A DNA stretch of 5,975 nucleotides, from the NCBI GenBank assembly GCA_033722675.1, contig JAWVYO010000124.1, positions 1 to 5,975 of the forward strand, in the 5' to 3' direction. The position numbers and the translations under genes were made by a program. Shown here piece by piece: positions 5,518-5,975 of this stretch (positions are counted from its first letter, which is position 1; each line of letters opens with the position of its first letter). The notes beneath the pieces were generated by a model that did not search any database, had not been told where the DNA came from, and worked only from the letters and a program-made list of their open reading frames with translations. Source of the DNA: DATHYU01 sp033722675. GTDB taxonomy: Bacteria; Actinomycetota; Acidimicrobiia; Spongiisociales; UBA11373.

Positions 5518-5975
5518 ATGGAGGTCGTCGCCGGCGAGGGCGGACGCGGTCACACCCACGAGACCTGGCGGTTCGTCGGCTCGGCCGGCGACCCCGTCCT
5601 GGCCGAGGCCTACCTCGCCCACGATCCGGGCCCGGTCGTGGTCGTCGCCCACGGCCGCGACAACAGCCGCCACGCCACGTACGTGTCGGGCGCCGGGAGA
5701 CTCTGGGGTCGCCGGGGCATGTCGGTGGTCGGCTGCGATGCTCCGCTCCACGGCGACCGGGCCGGCGAGCCGCTGCCCGAGGCGGTGACGGCCGCTCCGG
5801 ACCTGCTCGAGCGGTGGCTCGCCGACCACCGGCTGCTCCTCGACGTCGTGGAAGAACGGCTCCCGGACCGCCCGATCGGCTTCGTCGGCGTCTCGATGGG
5901 CGGTGTCTACGGGGTCCACCTGGTCGCCGACGACCAGCGCATCCGCGCCGGCGTGTTCGTGGTGCTCGGTTCGAA
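5518..5975 (+). CDS. Alpha/beta hydrolase fold protein (3' partial)
   Basis: The frame is open from ATG 5518 to the window end (152 residues and part of a codon). It shows the alpha/beta hydrolase order: strand 'PVVVVAH' leading into 'HGRDNS' (45-50, oxyanion-hole region), 'GMSVVGCDAPLHGDR' (67-81, typical of esterase and dienelactone-hydrolase-like members), then the nucleophile elbow 'GVSMGG' with Ser126. The catalytic acid and histidine would lie beyond the window. ATG 5518 follows the PhzF stop by one base (TGACATG) and has no separate Shine-Dalgarno, pointing to reinitiation from the PhzF gene. A serine hydrolase acting on an ester or lactone is likely; the substrate is unknown. Third-position G/C bias is strong throughout. 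Confidence 0.88.
   Translation, partial: MEVVAGEGGRGHTHETWRFVGSAGDPVLAEAYLAHDPGPVVVVAHGRDNSRHATYVSGAGRLWGRRGMSVVGCDAPLHGDRAGEPLPEAVTAAPDLLERWLADHRLLLDVVEERLPDRPIGFVGVSMGGVYGVHLVADDQRIRAGVFVVLGS

Noticed and set aside
5242..5919. 225-codon minus-strand open frame opposite the hydrolase
   Set aside because: It is antisense to clear PhzF and alpha/beta hydrolase motifs, and its composition is typical of a shadow frame.

Overview
The window is very G+C-rich (about 70% by eye, not computed). Codon third positions are almost all G or C, genes start at GTG as well as ATG, some starts lack a ribosome binding site, and several proteins carry acidic or Thr-rich stretches. Together these suggest a high-GC actinobacterium. 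An Acidimicrobiia-like lineage is a guess from the protein style, not something the sequence proves. I see no mobile element, CRISPR array or integration site.

Layout. Positions 1-2792 (+) hold the 3' part of a large gene of unknown function. It encodes a probably exported, Thr-linker, cysteine-paired, beta-rich protein, and the reading frame is open through the left window edge. Nineteen bases later, 2812-3585 (+) encodes a MOSC-domain protein with an unusual helical N-terminal extension of about 108 residues. After a 47-base gap, 3633-4100 (+) encodes a four-helix membrane protein with a clear GGAGG ribosome binding site. Positions 4101-4359 contain no gene but at least five perfect stem-loops and a 16-base direct repeat. 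This is where the rightward genes meet a leftward tRNA-Gly(CCC) gene (4360-4433, -). Upstream of the tRNA on the same strand lies a small two-helix membrane protein (4465-4680, -). Divergent from it is a rightward pair: a complete PhzF-family enzyme (4737-5516) and, one base after its stop, an alpha/beta hydrolase (5518 to the window end, truncated).

Functional reading. The left block is envelope-flavoured (one exported protein, one membrane protein) with a MOSC protein between them. The right block is a likely two-gene unit of an isomerase/epimerase-fold enzyme and an esterase-fold enzyme, which could act on the same small molecule; this is inferred from coupling alone. Nothing here forms a clearly recognisable new system. 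The parts most worth a second look are the unknown exported protein, the MOSC N-terminal extension, the PhzF-hydrolase pair and the hairpin-dense convergent spacer.
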